Below, piece after piece: positions 6,889 through 14,830 of a stretch of DNA of 64,000 nucleotides. Source of the DNA: Eubacteriales bacterium (GTDB lineage Bacteria > Bacillota > Clostridia > Lachnospirales > Lachnospiraceae); NCBI GenBank assembly GCA_030526715.1, contig JAUNCG010000001.1:49140-113139 (forward strand), written 5' to 3'. The translations under genes were made by a program, and so were the position numbers. A model generated the notes under the pieces. That model had not been told where the DNA came from. It worked only from the letters and a program-made list of their open reading frames with translations, and made no database searches. Every line of letters begins with the position of its first letter. Within the stretch, counting starts at the first letter, position 1.

Positions 6889-8091
6889 CTACTGGTTCAC
6901 AATCGCAATCTTAAGTCCTGTCATTGCGAGGTTTTTCTGATGTCCCTCGTTGATCTGCTCTAACGGGAAACGATCTGTGATCAGTTCCTTCATCGGAAGA
7001 CCGATCGCATTCGCTCTCTTCAGGAAATCAAATGTGGTTGCGTAGTCTCTCAGGGTGTATACCCATGAGCCGACCAGCGTGATCTCCTTGGAGCACAGAT
7101 CAAAGTGCGGATTGATGGTTGCATCACCGCCATTGATGAAGAAGCCAAGCTCACAAAGACCTCCACCGTTGCGGATAAACTTATAAATATTCGCATGAGC
7201 CTTCGGATTACCGGTACACTGGAATGCAAAATCTGCCAGATGACCGTCAAACTGCTCCGCTACTGCTGCGCTAAGCGCCTCAATTCCTTTATGCTCCATA
7301 AAGTTTACGCTCTTCGTAGCGCCCATTTTCTTTGCGAACTCCAGTCTCTGCGCATTGCCGTCTACTGCAACGATGTTCTCAATTCCCATGGTGCGCAGTA
7401 CTGCGATACAGATCAGACCGATCGGTCCGCAGCCCTGTACGACTACGCGGCTGTTGAATCTTAAGATACCCGTGGTCTTTGCTCTCTCAACCGCATGTAC
7501 CAGAACCGCACACGGCTCAATGAGGATACGTGAATCCAGATCGAGATCACTTACATTAAATACCGTAGATCCCTCCCGGATAAAAATATAATCGGAGAAC
7601 CAGCCGTTCAGATGAATATCATCATCCGGAAGCAGTCCGTAAACATCAGCTCCGCCAACGTTCTGCTTGTTCAGGTCGTACATGGTAATATCCGGATCAT
7701 CCTTGAAGATCATACAGGTAACGACCTTGTCACCAATGTGAAGATCCTTGCCGGCGGAATCCTTTTTCACATTCTTACCCATCGCTACGATTTCACCGGT
7801 TCCCTCATGTCCGAGCGCTACCGGGATCAGTCCAAACGGGTCTCTCTTAAACTCATGGGCGTCGGTACCGCAGATACCGCATCCCTCTACCTTTACCAGA
7901 ATATCACCGTCTCCGAGAGGCGGAATCGGAAATTCTTTGATATCATAATGCTCTAACGCTGTCAGCATAGCCACACGCGCTGTCTTTGGAATGCCTGTGG
8001 ACGCTGCCTTCGGCGCTGTCGCACTCTGACCTGACATCTCGGCGAGTACCTGTTTTACGATCGCCTCAATGTTCATCTGATTTGTGTCCAT
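6889..8091 (-). CDS. zinc-dependent alcohol dehydrogenase with N-terminal encapsulation peptide
   Basis: A 400-residue medium-chain dehydrogenase. Zinc-site residues Cys74 (GCGICGTDAHE) and His95-Glu96 (LGHEGTGE) and the Rossmann motif VVQGCGPIGLICIAV (near 220) are visible. The four-cysteine structural zinc loop of classical members is not apparent. The first ~20 residues (MNIEAIVKQVLAEMSG) form an amphipathic helix followed by an Ala/Thr-rich linker, a typical compartment-targeting tag. Most likely it reduces lactaldehyde or propionaldehyde with NADH. Start has a GGAGGT site. Substrate assignment is inference. Confidence 0.88.
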   Translation of the reverse strand: MDTNQMNIEAIVKQVLAEMSGQSATAPKAASTGIPKTARVAMLTALEHYDIKEFPIPPLGDGDILVKVEGCGICGTDAHEFKRDPFGLIPVALGHEGTGEIVAMGKNVKKDSAGKDLHIGDKVVTCMIFKDDPDITMYDLNKQNVGGADVYGLLPDDDIHLNGWFSDYIFIREGSTVFNVSDLDLDSRILIEPCAVLVHAVERAKTTGILRFNSRVVVQGCGPIGLICIAVLRTMGIENIVAVDGNAQRLEFAKKMGATKSVNFMEHKGIEALSAAVAEQFDGHLADFAFQCTGNPKAHANIYKFIRNGGGLCELGFFINGGDATINPHFDLCSKEITLVGSWVYTLRDYATTFDFLKRANAIGLPMKELITDRFPLEQINEGHQKNLAMTGLKIAIVNQ

Positions 8092-8101
8092 TGTCTACCT
8101 C

Positions 8102-9490
8102 CTATCTGATGCATAAGCTGTCTGTCATGACACATCTTCTTGCCTTTGTAAATGTCTTTGCACTGGTCAGTCCCTCTCCGGTACGACTGGCAATGGTGAA
8201 TGTGCAAATGCTCTCTCCGCCAAAGCCGAGTGCTGCATAGCTCGGGCCGTTCTTTACCAGAATGGCAGTATCCAGTGCTCTCGCGTACTCTGTGATACGA
8301 TCCACATTCTTGGAATGAATGTGTGCGGAATGACGGTTGCCATGCTCCAGCCAGACTGCCGTCTGCAGTCCCTCTGCAAAATCCTTTACTTTCACGATAC
8401 CCAGTATCGGCATCATAAGCTCTTCCGCGATCAGCGGGTGTTCCTTCGGTCCGTAGAAGGTGATGCAACGGATATTATCCGGTACTTCCACACCGATCAT
8501 TCCCAGCAGAACCTTCGCGCTTCTGCCGACGCATTTGCGGTTCAGTCTTCCGTTCTGAAGAACCACTGCTGTCAGAGCTTCCTGTTCCTTTTCACTGATC
8601 TGATAGCAGCCCTGCTCGCTGATCATATAATGCATCAGCTCGTCCGCAATGCTCTCTACTGCCACGATCTCTTTTTCTGCGATACAGGGCAGATTATTGT
8701 CAAAGGTACATCCGTTGACGATATCCTCTGCCGCCTTACGGATATCCGCTGTCTCATCCACCAGAGCGGGCGGATTGCCTGCTCCTGCGCCGATGCCGCG
8801 CTTACCGCTGGAAAGCACTGCCGTCACAACTCCCGGTCCTCCGGTAGCCGCGATCAGCGGAATGTCCTTATGCTTCATCATAATATTGCTGGTCTCCAGT
8901 GTCGGCTTCTCCACCGTACATGCAATATTATCCGGACCTCCGCATTCTATGGAAGCTTCATTCACCAGATTGATCGCATAAATGGATGTCTTGATCGCTG
9001 CCGGGTGGGGATTGAATACCACCGTATTGCCGGCAGCCAGCATACCCATGGTATTGCACAGCACCGTCTCGCTCGGGTTCGTACATGGCGTGATAGCACC
9101 GATAACGCCAAACGGTCCCATCTCTACCAGTGTCAGGCCACGGTCTCCGGAGTATGCTTCCGTATGAAGATCCTCTGTTCCCGGAACCTTCTGGGCAACC
9201 AGCTGATGCTTCAGGATCTTATGACCTACATTACCCATACCTGTTTCATCCACACCCATGCGAGCCAGAATCTCTGCATTCTCCATGGTCTTCCTGCGGA
9301 TCGCTGTAATAATCTGTTCTCTTTGATCCAGAGACATACGTTTTACGACCTGCTGTGCCTTCTTTGCTGCCTCGATCGCTTCATTCATATCGGCAAATAC
9401 ACCGTGCATTCCGGTGCTGGCAGCAGAGATCTGCATCTTGGCCATGACCTCTTTCACAATGTCCTGAACCAGATTTTCATTTAAAGTCAT
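8102..9490 (-). CDS. pduP: CoA-acylating propionaldehyde dehydrogenase, PduP type
   Basis: A 462-residue aldehyde dehydrogenase of the CoA-acylating branch. It oxidises propionaldehyde with NAD+ and CoA to propionyl-CoA inside the compartment. The probable catalytic Cys269 lies in GCTFDNNLPCIAEKE, and the motif EMGPFGVIGAITPCTNP near 123-139 is typical of the family. The N-terminal 20 residues (TLNENLVQDIVKEVMAKMQI) match the amphipathic encapsulation helix known in PduP. It lies between the aldolase and the zinc alcohol dehydrogenase with short gaps, so NAD+ and NADH can be cycled within one shell. Confidence 0.94.
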   Translation of the reverse strand: MTLNENLVQDIVKEVMAKMQISAASTGMHGVFADMNEAIEAAKKAQQVVKRMSLDQREQIITAIRRKTMENAEILARMGVDETGMGNVGHKILKHQLVAQKVPGTEDLHTEAYSGDRGLTLVEMGPFGVIGAITPCTNPSETVLCNTMGMLAAGNTVVFNPHPAAIKTSIYAINLVNEASIECGGPDNIACTVEKPTLETSNIMMKHKDIPLIAATGGPGVVTAVLSSGKRGIGAGAGNPPALVDETADIRKAAEDIVNGCTFDNNLPCIAEKEIVAVESIADELMHYMISEQGCYQISEKEQEALTAVVLQNGRLNRKCVGRSAKVLLGMIGVEVPDNIRCITFYGPKEHPLIAEELMMPILGIVKVKDFAEGLQTAVWLEHGNRHSAHIHSKNVDRITEYARALDTAILVKNGPSYAALGFGGESICTFTIASRTGEGLTSAKTFTKARRCVMTDSLCIR

Positions 9491-9508
9491 GGATTTCCCC
9501 TCTCTTTC

Positions 9509-10327
9509 TTAGCGAAGTAAGCCGAGCTGCTCCATCACTTTCTTTGTAATATTCGTTACGAGCTCCGGATCAGAGCTGACACTTCCGGTCACCGGATTGG
9601 TGCCGCATCCGCAGTTGCCGCCACAGTTGTGGCAGTTCTTAGCGCCCTTATTCTGGCAAAGATCTGCCGGATGCTTGCCGGCGAGACCCATTTTTCTTCT
9701 GATCTCATACAGCTTCTCAACCGTTGCGGAATCAAACTCCTTCGGACCGCCCAGCATCTTTGACTGATACAGAAGCTGTGCATAGAACTCTACGGACTCC
9801 ATCTTCATATATGCTGCCAGCAGATCGGTAGACCATGTCAGAGCTCCGTGGCTCTCAAGAAGTACTGCGTCAAAATACGGAAGATATTTCTCCACATTGT
9901 CCGGAATCTCCATAGTGGACGGTGTACCGTACTCAGCGATCGGCACGCATCCAAGCGCAATGACTGCCTCCGGCATGATCGGCTGTGTCAGCGGAATGCC
10001 TGCGATAGCAAAGCTGGTTGCATATACCGGGTGCGCATGTACAACCGCGCCGACATCCGGTCTCTTTTCGTAAACTCTCATGTGCATCTTGATCTCGGAA
10101 GACGGACGGAAGTTGCCATTGGCCTGAATCACTTTACCCTCTCTGTCTACCTTACAGATATATTCCGGTGTCATAAAGCCCTTCGATACGCCGGTCGGTG
10201 TACACAGAAACTCATTATCATTGAGCTTCACGGAAATATTGCCGTCATTTGCCGCTACCATGTTGCGATCATAAATGCGCTTACCGATATCACAGATCTG
10301 TTTTTTAATCTCAAATTCGTTTACCAT
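9509..10327 (-). CDS. class II aldolase (rhamnulose/fuculose-1-phosphate type) with C-terminal encapsulation peptide
   Basis: A 272-residue class II aldolase/adducin protein. The catalytic and zinc region is visible: RPSSEIKMHMRVYE and the HAHP metal ligands near 95, then ESHGAL near 155. It cleaves a 1-phospho-ketose to DHAP and L-lactaldehyde. After the fold (~215) comes a Cys/Gly-rich linker (CHNCGGNCGCG) and a final amphipathic helix (PELVTNITKKVMEQLGLLR) like an encapsulation tag. The start at 10327 has GGAGG 8 bases upstream; a 26-residue upstream extension of the frame runs through the promoter and is rejected. Fuculose versus rhamnulose phosphate cannot be told from sequence; rhaM nearby favours rhamnose. 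Confidence 0.92.
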   Translation of the reverse strand: MVNEFEIKKQICDIGKRIYDRNMVAANDGNISVKLNDNEFLCTPTGVSKGFMTPEYICKVDREGKVIQANGNFRPSSEIKMHMRVYEKRPDVGAVVHAHPVYATSFAIAGIPLTQPIMPEAVIALGCVPIAEYGTPSTMEIPDNVEKYLPYFDAVLLESHGALTWSTDLLAAYMKMESVEFYAQLLYQSKMLGGPKEFDSATVEKLYEIRRKMGLAGKHPADLCQNKGAKNCHNCGGNCGCGTNPVTGSVSSDPELVTNITKKVMEQLGLLR

Positions 10328-10376
10328 ATTCGCTTCCTCCCAAGCATTGTATGTTGTTTTTATGCTAACTATGCGT

Positions 10377-10405
10377 AGTATACTACAAAATCCACAGAAG
10401 GTCAA
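10377..10405 (-). promoter_or_regulatory. sigma-A promoter of the aldolase-shell operon
   Basis: On the minus strand TTGACC, 17 bases, TATACT, lying about 50-78 bases upstream of the aldolase start. The -35 box is embedded in the loop of the inverted repeat at 10389-10421, so a bound regulator would occlude it. Confidence 0.75.
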
Positions 10406-10421
10406 TGACTTTCTGTGGATT
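10389..10421. repeat. 11-bp inverted repeat over the aldolase promoter (candidate operator)
   Basis: Perfect arms AATCCACAGAA (10389-10399) and TTCTGTGGATT (10411-10421) with an 11-base spacer holding part of the -35 box. On the minus strand a TTTT follows, so it could also act as a weak terminator for the upstream pduV transcript. The right arm extends into TGTGGATTCATG, an element repeated at the other BMC promoter. Confidence 0.7.
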
Positions 10422-10467
10422 CATGTGTTTTTTATGTTTGATTTTTGACCGTTTTGTTGTTTTTCTG

Positions 10468-10962
10468 TTATTGCTTTGATTTGTCCTCTGATATCATGTT
10501 GTTTTCCGTGACTTCTTCCCAAGGCATCACATCTCCGTCCTCCCGCAGGTGCTCGAGAATGTCCGGAATGCCTTCTCCGGTTCTGGAATCCACGAAAAAG
10601 ATCTTCTCGCACCCCGCCAGACGCAGCCAGTTAGCCGCACGCTCGGGATCCCCCTTCGGGTCGTCCTTTTTTGTGACGATGCCGATCACTTCCCGGTTAC
10701 ACATGCAGGTAATGCACGGCGGATACAGAGAATACGGTTCCGTGGAGGACAGCAGAAGTCCCACCACATGCGCTTCATAAGTATACAGCGCCAGAGCATG
10801 CGCCAGCGTATGCGTCTGTGCATATTCCCCCGGTGTGTCAATAATCACATCAAAATGATTGATATATTGTGTCTTGTGATATCGGATCTTTTCTCCCCTG
10901 AGCGCCTGCGTCAGCGTCGTCTTTCCGCATTCACTCCGTCCCATCAGTACGATCTTCCGCAT
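10468..10962 (-). CDS. pduV: PduV/EutP-like small GTPase-fold protein
   Basis: A 164-residue P-loop protein. The Walker A motif is GRSECGKTTLTQAL near residue 8, the DTPGEY switch motif near 43, and the base-recognition region TKKDD near 95. PduV/EutP proteins associate with microcompartments; roles in positioning compartments, or acetate kinase activity for EutP, have been reported for relatives. The start is set at ATG 10962, preceded by GAGGTG 7 bases away; an 11-residue longer form starting at 10995 would overlap pduU. It ends the GRE-activase-pduU-pduV operon. Confidence 0.88.
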   Translation of the reverse strand: MRKIVLMGRSECGKTTLTQALRGEKIRYHKTQYINHFDVIIDTPGEYAQTHTLAHALALYTYEAHVVGLLLSSTEPYSLYPPCITCMCNREVIGIVTKKDDPKGDPERAANWLRLAGCEKIFFVDSRTGEGIPDILEHLREDGDVMPWEEVTENNMISEDKSKQ

Positions 10963-10973
10963 GCTTTTGCACC

Positions 10974-11351
10974 TCAGGTCTTCGTGATCGGACATACGGT
11001 AAAACCAAGCTTACCGCCCACATAATCCAGAATCGCATATACCGCCGCTTCCACCTCGGAAACCGTCCCGGTAATGATCAGGCTTCCGCTGAATCGATCC
11101 ACAAATCCAAGCTCTATTCCGGAGGACTTCATGGCAATGTCCGCCATAATGATCGCCGTCTCCGCCGGACTGACCGTCAGGATGCCAATCGCAGATTTCG
11201 CGTAATCGATTGCCGGATTCAGCCCAAGCTTTTCATACATGACACGATCCGGATTTGCGATGATGTGTGCCAGAGAAATCTGTTTTCCGGGAACCAGCTC
11301 CTGTACGATCCTCTGTTTGGTTTCCGCTGATAATCCGTCTGTATATCCCAT
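10974..11351 (-). CDS. pduU: circularly permuted BMC-H shell protein, PduU/EutS type
   Basis: A 125-residue BMC protein whose N-terminal ~40 residues (KQRIVQELVPGKQISLAHII) precede the BMC core, the layout of PduU/EutS, where the permuted fold makes a hexamer topped by a small beta-barrel. Core sequence includes SAIGILTVSPAETAIIMADI and SGSLIITGTVSEVEAAV. PduU tiles may bind PduV, and the two genes are adjacent here with an 11-base gap. It follows the activase gene by three bases. Confidence 0.9.
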   Translation of the reverse strand: MGYTDGLSAETKQRIVQELVPGKQISLAHIIANPDRVMYEKLGLNPAIDYAKSAIGILTVSPAETAIIMADIAMKSSGIELGFVDRFSGSLIITGTVSEVEAAVYAILDYVGGKLGFTVCPITKT

Positions 11352-11354
11352 AGA

Positions 11355-12149
11355 TCAACCTCCAATACGGCATTCCAGACCGCTTTTTTCTCTTGCTGTC
11401 TGTAAAAGCCGCTCCATCTTCTCCGTCGTCGGCGGGAGCACATCTCCCATCAGATACGGTCTGCCAAGCCCCTCATACTTATCCTGTCCGAGTCTGTGAT
11501 AAGGAAGCAGATGCATTCTCTTTACATTCCCAAGGCTGCCTGCAAATTGTGCGATCTGTGCGATCTCTGCCTCTGTATCATTGAAGCCCGGAATCACCGG
11601 AACACGTATGCTCAGCTCCGTCCTGCCGGATGCCGCCACCTTTTTTGCATTCTCCAGCATCAGTTCATTTCCTTTTCCTGTAAATTCCCTGTGCTTTGCC
11701 GAATTCATATGCTTAATATCCATCAGATACTGATCCAGATACGGCAGGATCGACTCGATCACTTCATATTTCGCACAAGCCATACTCTCCAGAGCAGTCG
11801 TAATGCCCTGCTCTTTGGCTGCCCGCAAAAGATCTCTGGCAAACTCCGGCTGACAGAGGCTCTCTCCTCCGGAAAGTGTCAAACCGCCGCCGGACCGTCG
11901 ATAATAATTGCGATCCTTCTCCACGATCTCCATCACCTCGGCAACCGTCTTGTCTTCTCCGATCACCTTCGGTCTGCCCTGTACCGTCATGGTCTGGATC
12001 TGATATTCCTGAGACTCCGGATTACAGCACCAACGACAGCGCAATACACACCCCTTTAAAAATACAATGGTCCGGATTCCGTTACCATCATGTATGGAGT
12101 ATCTCTGTATATCAAAAATCCTTCCTTTGGTCTGTAAATAACCCTTCAT
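11355..12149 (-). CDS. glycyl radical enzyme activating protein (radical SAM)
   Basis: A 264-residue radical SAM enzyme that abstracts hydrogen from the glycine of the partner enzyme. The CX3CX2C cluster motif is Cys34-Cys38-Cys41 in KGCVLRCRWCCNPES, followed by GGGLTLSGGESLCQ near 85-100, the AdoMet-binding GGE motif. The insert with two extra ferredoxin-type clusters, found in many glycyl-radical activases of ~300 residues, is absent, as in the short PFL-activase type. Its start overlaps the stop of the dehydratase gene (ATGA), indicating translational coupling and a dedicated pair. Confidence 0.95.
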   Translation of the reverse strand: MKGYLQTKGRIFDIQRYSIHDGNGIRTIVFLKGCVLRCRWCCNPESQEYQIQTMTVQGRPKVIGEDKTVAEVMEIVEKDRNYYRRSGGGLTLSGGESLCQPEFARDLLRAAKEQGITTALESMACAKYEVIESILPYLDQYLMDIKHMNSAKHREFTGKGNELMLENAKKVAASGRTELSIRVPVIPGFNDTEAEIAQIAQFAGSLGNVKRMHLLPYHRLGQDKYEGLGRPYLMGDVLPPTTEKMERLLQTAREKSGLECRIGG

Positions 12150-14668
12150 CAGAATCCCTGCTCCGTTCTGCGGATAATATCATCCTGCAATGATTTTGAC
12201 AGTGTCGTGAACAGTGCGCTGTATCCGGCTACACGAACCACCAGATGCGCATACTGCTCCGGATGCTTCTGCGCATCCAGCAATGTCTCCCGATCTACCA
12301 CATTGAACTGCATGTGGCTTCCCTTCTGATCAAAATAGGTTCTGATCAGGTTCACGAAATTATTCAGTCCCTCATAGCCGCTCAAAGCTGACGGATGGAA
12401 CTTCTGATTGAAGAGCGTTCCGTTCGATGCAATTCCGTGATCCAGTCTGGAAACGGAATTGGCTGCTGCCGTAGGACCATGGGTATCTTTTCCTGCTGAC
12501 GGTGATACTCCGTCCGCTACCGGCGTATGTGCCAGTCTGCCATCCGGGGTCGCTCCGGTCTGTGCGCCAAGCGGTACATTCGCCGACACCGGGTACAGTC
12601 CTGCTTGGAACTGTCCGCCTCTCGGATTACGGAATTCCTGCAGAGGTCTGGTATAGGTATAAGCCACATCCCTTGCAAAGGCATCCACCTCCGGAATATC
12701 ATTTCCGAACTTCGGCACTTCCTCGATCCACTCCAGCAGCTGATCGCAGAACTTCTGATCCTGTGCAGACGGCTTTACCTCCATGATTCCCTGAACCATC
12801 CGGGCGATCTCCTGCTCACTCAGGATCCTGCCCTGTGCCGCCATCTCCTTCGCTGCTGCCAGCGTCATATCCGCCGCTGTGGCAGCGTCAAATCCCTTGC
12901 CGTAATTCAATAAAAGAGCCTTTTTATACTCTGCAAGCGTCAGCTTCTTCTTATCAAATACTAGCTTCTTCACCGCATACAGTGAATCTGCCATATTGGC
13001 AATACCGAAGCCCTGCGGCCCGGTGAAATTATAGATTGCTCCGCCCTCCTGCACTGTTTTGCCCCGTTTGATACAATCATCGACCATACAGGACTGGAAC
13101 GGATTCGGGCAGCGCTCCGCGTGCGCCACATCAATGGCATTATCCGCATTTACCAACAGAGAAAGCTGATATTTCATCTGCTTCTTATATGCGTCATAAA
13201 ACTCCTCAAAGGAGGTCATATCCTCCACGCGGCCGGTCTGAATACTGATCTGCTCTCCCTTATCCACACCATTGGAGAATACCAGCTCCAGCGGACGACA
13301 CATATTGAAGAATGCCGCGTCATGCCAGCCTTCTGTCTTACCTGCCTTCTGCGGCTCCACGCAGCCGATAATGTTGTACTCTCTCGCATCCTCCAGTGTC
13401 AGGCCACGGCTCATCAACGACGGAATGATGACCTCGTCATTGTAATATGCCGGAAGTCCGATGCCGGTGCGTGTCAATCCTGCCGCCTTGATCAGAAGCT
13501 CATGAGGCGAACCGTTCCACACACGGATAGACAGGGACGGCTGCGGCAGAAATACATGATGTGAGGCCTGAATACACATAAAGGACAGGTCATTCGTCAC
13601 ATCCAGCCCTTCCGCATTCTGTCCGCCGACGATAAGATTCTGGAAGAGACTGTAGCCTGCAAATCCCTCCGCGCTGGCTGCGTCACGACATTTATTCAAA
13701 TCATTTAGCTTTACCCAGATGCAATCGATCAGCTCCTGCGCAAATTCCGGTGTCAGTCTGCCTGCATCCAGATCCTTCTTATAATAAGGATACATATACT
13801 GATCAAATCTTCCCGGAGAAATCGAATGTCCGCTGGACTCCACCTGAAGCAGCTGCTGTACAAACCAGAAGCTCTGACATGCCTCATAGAAGCTGGACGC
13901 ACCGTTTTCCGGAACTGTGCCGCAGTTCTTCGCAATCGTCAGCAGCTCCTGTTTTCTCACGGGATCTGTACACTTATCCGCCTGTTCCTTTGCCAGAACC
14001 ATATATCTGTGCGCATAACGGATCACCGCCTCGCAGCTTATGATCACTGCCTGCAGAAAACGGGACTTCTTCGCATAGTTCTCGTCTCCCGGATTGCAGG
14101 AGGACAACTCCTGCTGCGCCTCCGCGATGATACCGCGGTATCCGATGGCCAGCACCTTATCGTATTGAACCGTCACATGACCGACTCCGTTATAGAAATA
14201 ATTCCCCGGAGTGAAAATATTATGTTCGATGGATCTGATCGCTTCCGGTGCCATATAGGCTGTGGCAAGCTCACTGGTGGTTCTGCCCTTCCAGTAGGCA
14301 TCTACCTCCTTCAATTCTTTTTTCGTCTGTTCCGAAATATAAAAAGGATCCGCCGCTCTATGCTCTACCGTGTCGAATTCCGCTTCCAACCATTCATAGG
14401 AAAATTCCGGATATGTCTGACAGCTTCGCGGCGCCAGTGTCGTGCTTCCGACGATCAGCTCCTCCTCACGGATCGTGATCGGCAAATGATCCAGAATATG
14501 TGCAAACGCCTTTGCGCGCCGCATTATGATAGGCTCGCCCTCCGTCTGCCTGTAAGACTCTGTCAGAAGAATCGCCCGGGCTGATTCGATCTGTGGCATC
14601 TTGCGGTAAAGGTTCTCTACCAGCCGTGTGATTCTCTCTGATTTCACCACATCTGTGTTTTGAAACAT
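12149..14668 (-). CDS. B12-independent glycyl radical 1,2-propanediol (diol) dehydratase
   Basis: An 839-residue glycyl radical enzyme. The C-terminal radical loop is RVAGYSALF with Gly815; the active-site finger holds Cys436 and Glu438 in GCVEPQ. His164, His281, Ser282 and Asp450 match the positions or spacing of the substrate-binding residues of the characterised B12-independent glycerol dehydratase (His164, His281, Ser282, Cys433, Glu435, Asp447). It should dehydrate 1,2-propanediol to propionaldehyde. Choline lyase is disfavoured by these residues. No N-terminal shell-targeting extension is evident. It heads the operon dehydratase-activase-pduU-pduV. Glycerol as an alternative substrate cannot be excluded. 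Confidence 0.93.
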   Translation of the reverse strand: MFQNTDVVKSERITRLVENLYRKMPQIESARAILLTESYRQTEGEPIIMRRAKAFAHILDHLPITIREEELIVGSTTLAPRSCQTYPEFSYEWLEAEFDTVEHRAADPFYISEQTKKELKEVDAYWKGRTTSELATAYMAPEAIRSIEHNIFTPGNYFYNGVGHVTVQYDKVLAIGYRGIIAEAQQELSSCNPGDENYAKKSRFLQAVIISCEAVIRYAHRYMVLAKEQADKCTDPVRKQELLTIAKNCGTVPENGASSFYEACQSFWFVQQLLQVESSGHSISPGRFDQYMYPYYKKDLDAGRLTPEFAQELIDCIWVKLNDLNKCRDAASAEGFAGYSLFQNLIVGGQNAEGLDVTNDLSFMCIQASHHVFLPQPSLSIRVWNGSPHELLIKAAGLTRTGIGLPAYYNDEVIIPSLMSRGLTLEDAREYNIIGCVEPQKAGKTEGWHDAAFFNMCRPLELVFSNGVDKGEQISIQTGRVEDMTSFEEFYDAYKKQMKYQLSLLVNADNAIDVAHAERCPNPFQSCMVDDCIKRGKTVQEGGAIYNFTGPQGFGIANMADSLYAVKKLVFDKKKLTLAEYKKALLLNYGKGFDAATAADMTLAAAKEMAAQGRILSEQEIARMVQGIMEVKPSAQDQKFCDQLLEWIEEVPKFGNDIPEVDAFARDVAYTYTRPLQEFRNPRGGQFQAGLYPVSANVPLGAQTGATPDGRLAHTPVADGVSPSAGKDTHGPTAAANSVSRLDHGIASNGTLFNQKFHPSALSGYEGLNNFVNLIRTYFDQKGSHMQFNVVDRETLLDAQKHPEQYAHLVVRVAGYSALFTTLSKSLQDDIIRRTEQGF

Positions 14669-14706
14669 GGTTTCGCTCCTTTCTCACGATTCTGTCTTTT
14701 TGGTAT

Positions 14707-14735
14707 ATTTTACTTCATATCTATAATATAGTCAA
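14707..14735 (-). promoter_or_regulatory. sigma-A promoter of the dehydratase operon
   Basis: On the minus strand TTGACT, 17-base spacer, TAAAAT, about 40-67 bases upstream of the dehydratase ATG. The sequence TGTGGATTCATG (plus strand 14736-14747, reverse complement) touches the -35 box directly and recurs at the aldolase promoter. Confidence 0.8.
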
Positions 14736-14747
14736 CATGAATCCACA
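14736..14747 (-). promoter_or_regulatory. shared 12-bp element beside -35 box (candidate operator)
   Basis: TGTGGATTCATG on the minus strand, immediately upstream of the -35 box of the dehydratase promoter. An identical 12-mer lies at 10414-10425, upstream of the aldolase promoter in the opposite orientation. Both belong to the same pathway, so it is a candidate site for the AraC or DeoR regulator of the locus. Confidence 0.55.
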
Positions 14748-14797
14748 TATTTATTTTTGTTTTTTGTTGGTTTTTGTTGTTAAAATCCTTTTTTTCA

Positions 14798-14830
14798 CAA
14801 AAAAAGAGCTCAACCTCACAGTCGAACTCT
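14798..14830 (-). terminator. terminator after the AraC regulator
   Basis: Minus strand: AGAGTTCGAC / GTTGAGCTCT stem with two G-T pairs, six-base loop, then seven T. The loop contains the AraC stop codon. It separates the regulator transcript from the dehydratase promoter. Confidence 0.8.

Noticed and set aside
8315..9484. 389-codon open frame on the plus strand opposite pduP
   Set aside because: It is an antisense shadow of a well-conserved aldehyde dehydrogenase; its translation is rich in His, Cys and Arg with no recognisable domain and no ribosome site.
10328..10405. Longer N terminus for the class II aldolase starting at 10405
   Set aside because: It would run through the -10/-35 promoter and inverted repeat; the start at 10327 has a proper ribosome site and the family N terminus.
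12149..14668. Glycyl radical enzyme as choline TMA-lyase
   Set aside because: Residues match the diol dehydratase site (His164, His281, Ser282, Asp450), and neighbours (class II aldolase, rhaM) fit deoxyhexose use, not choline.
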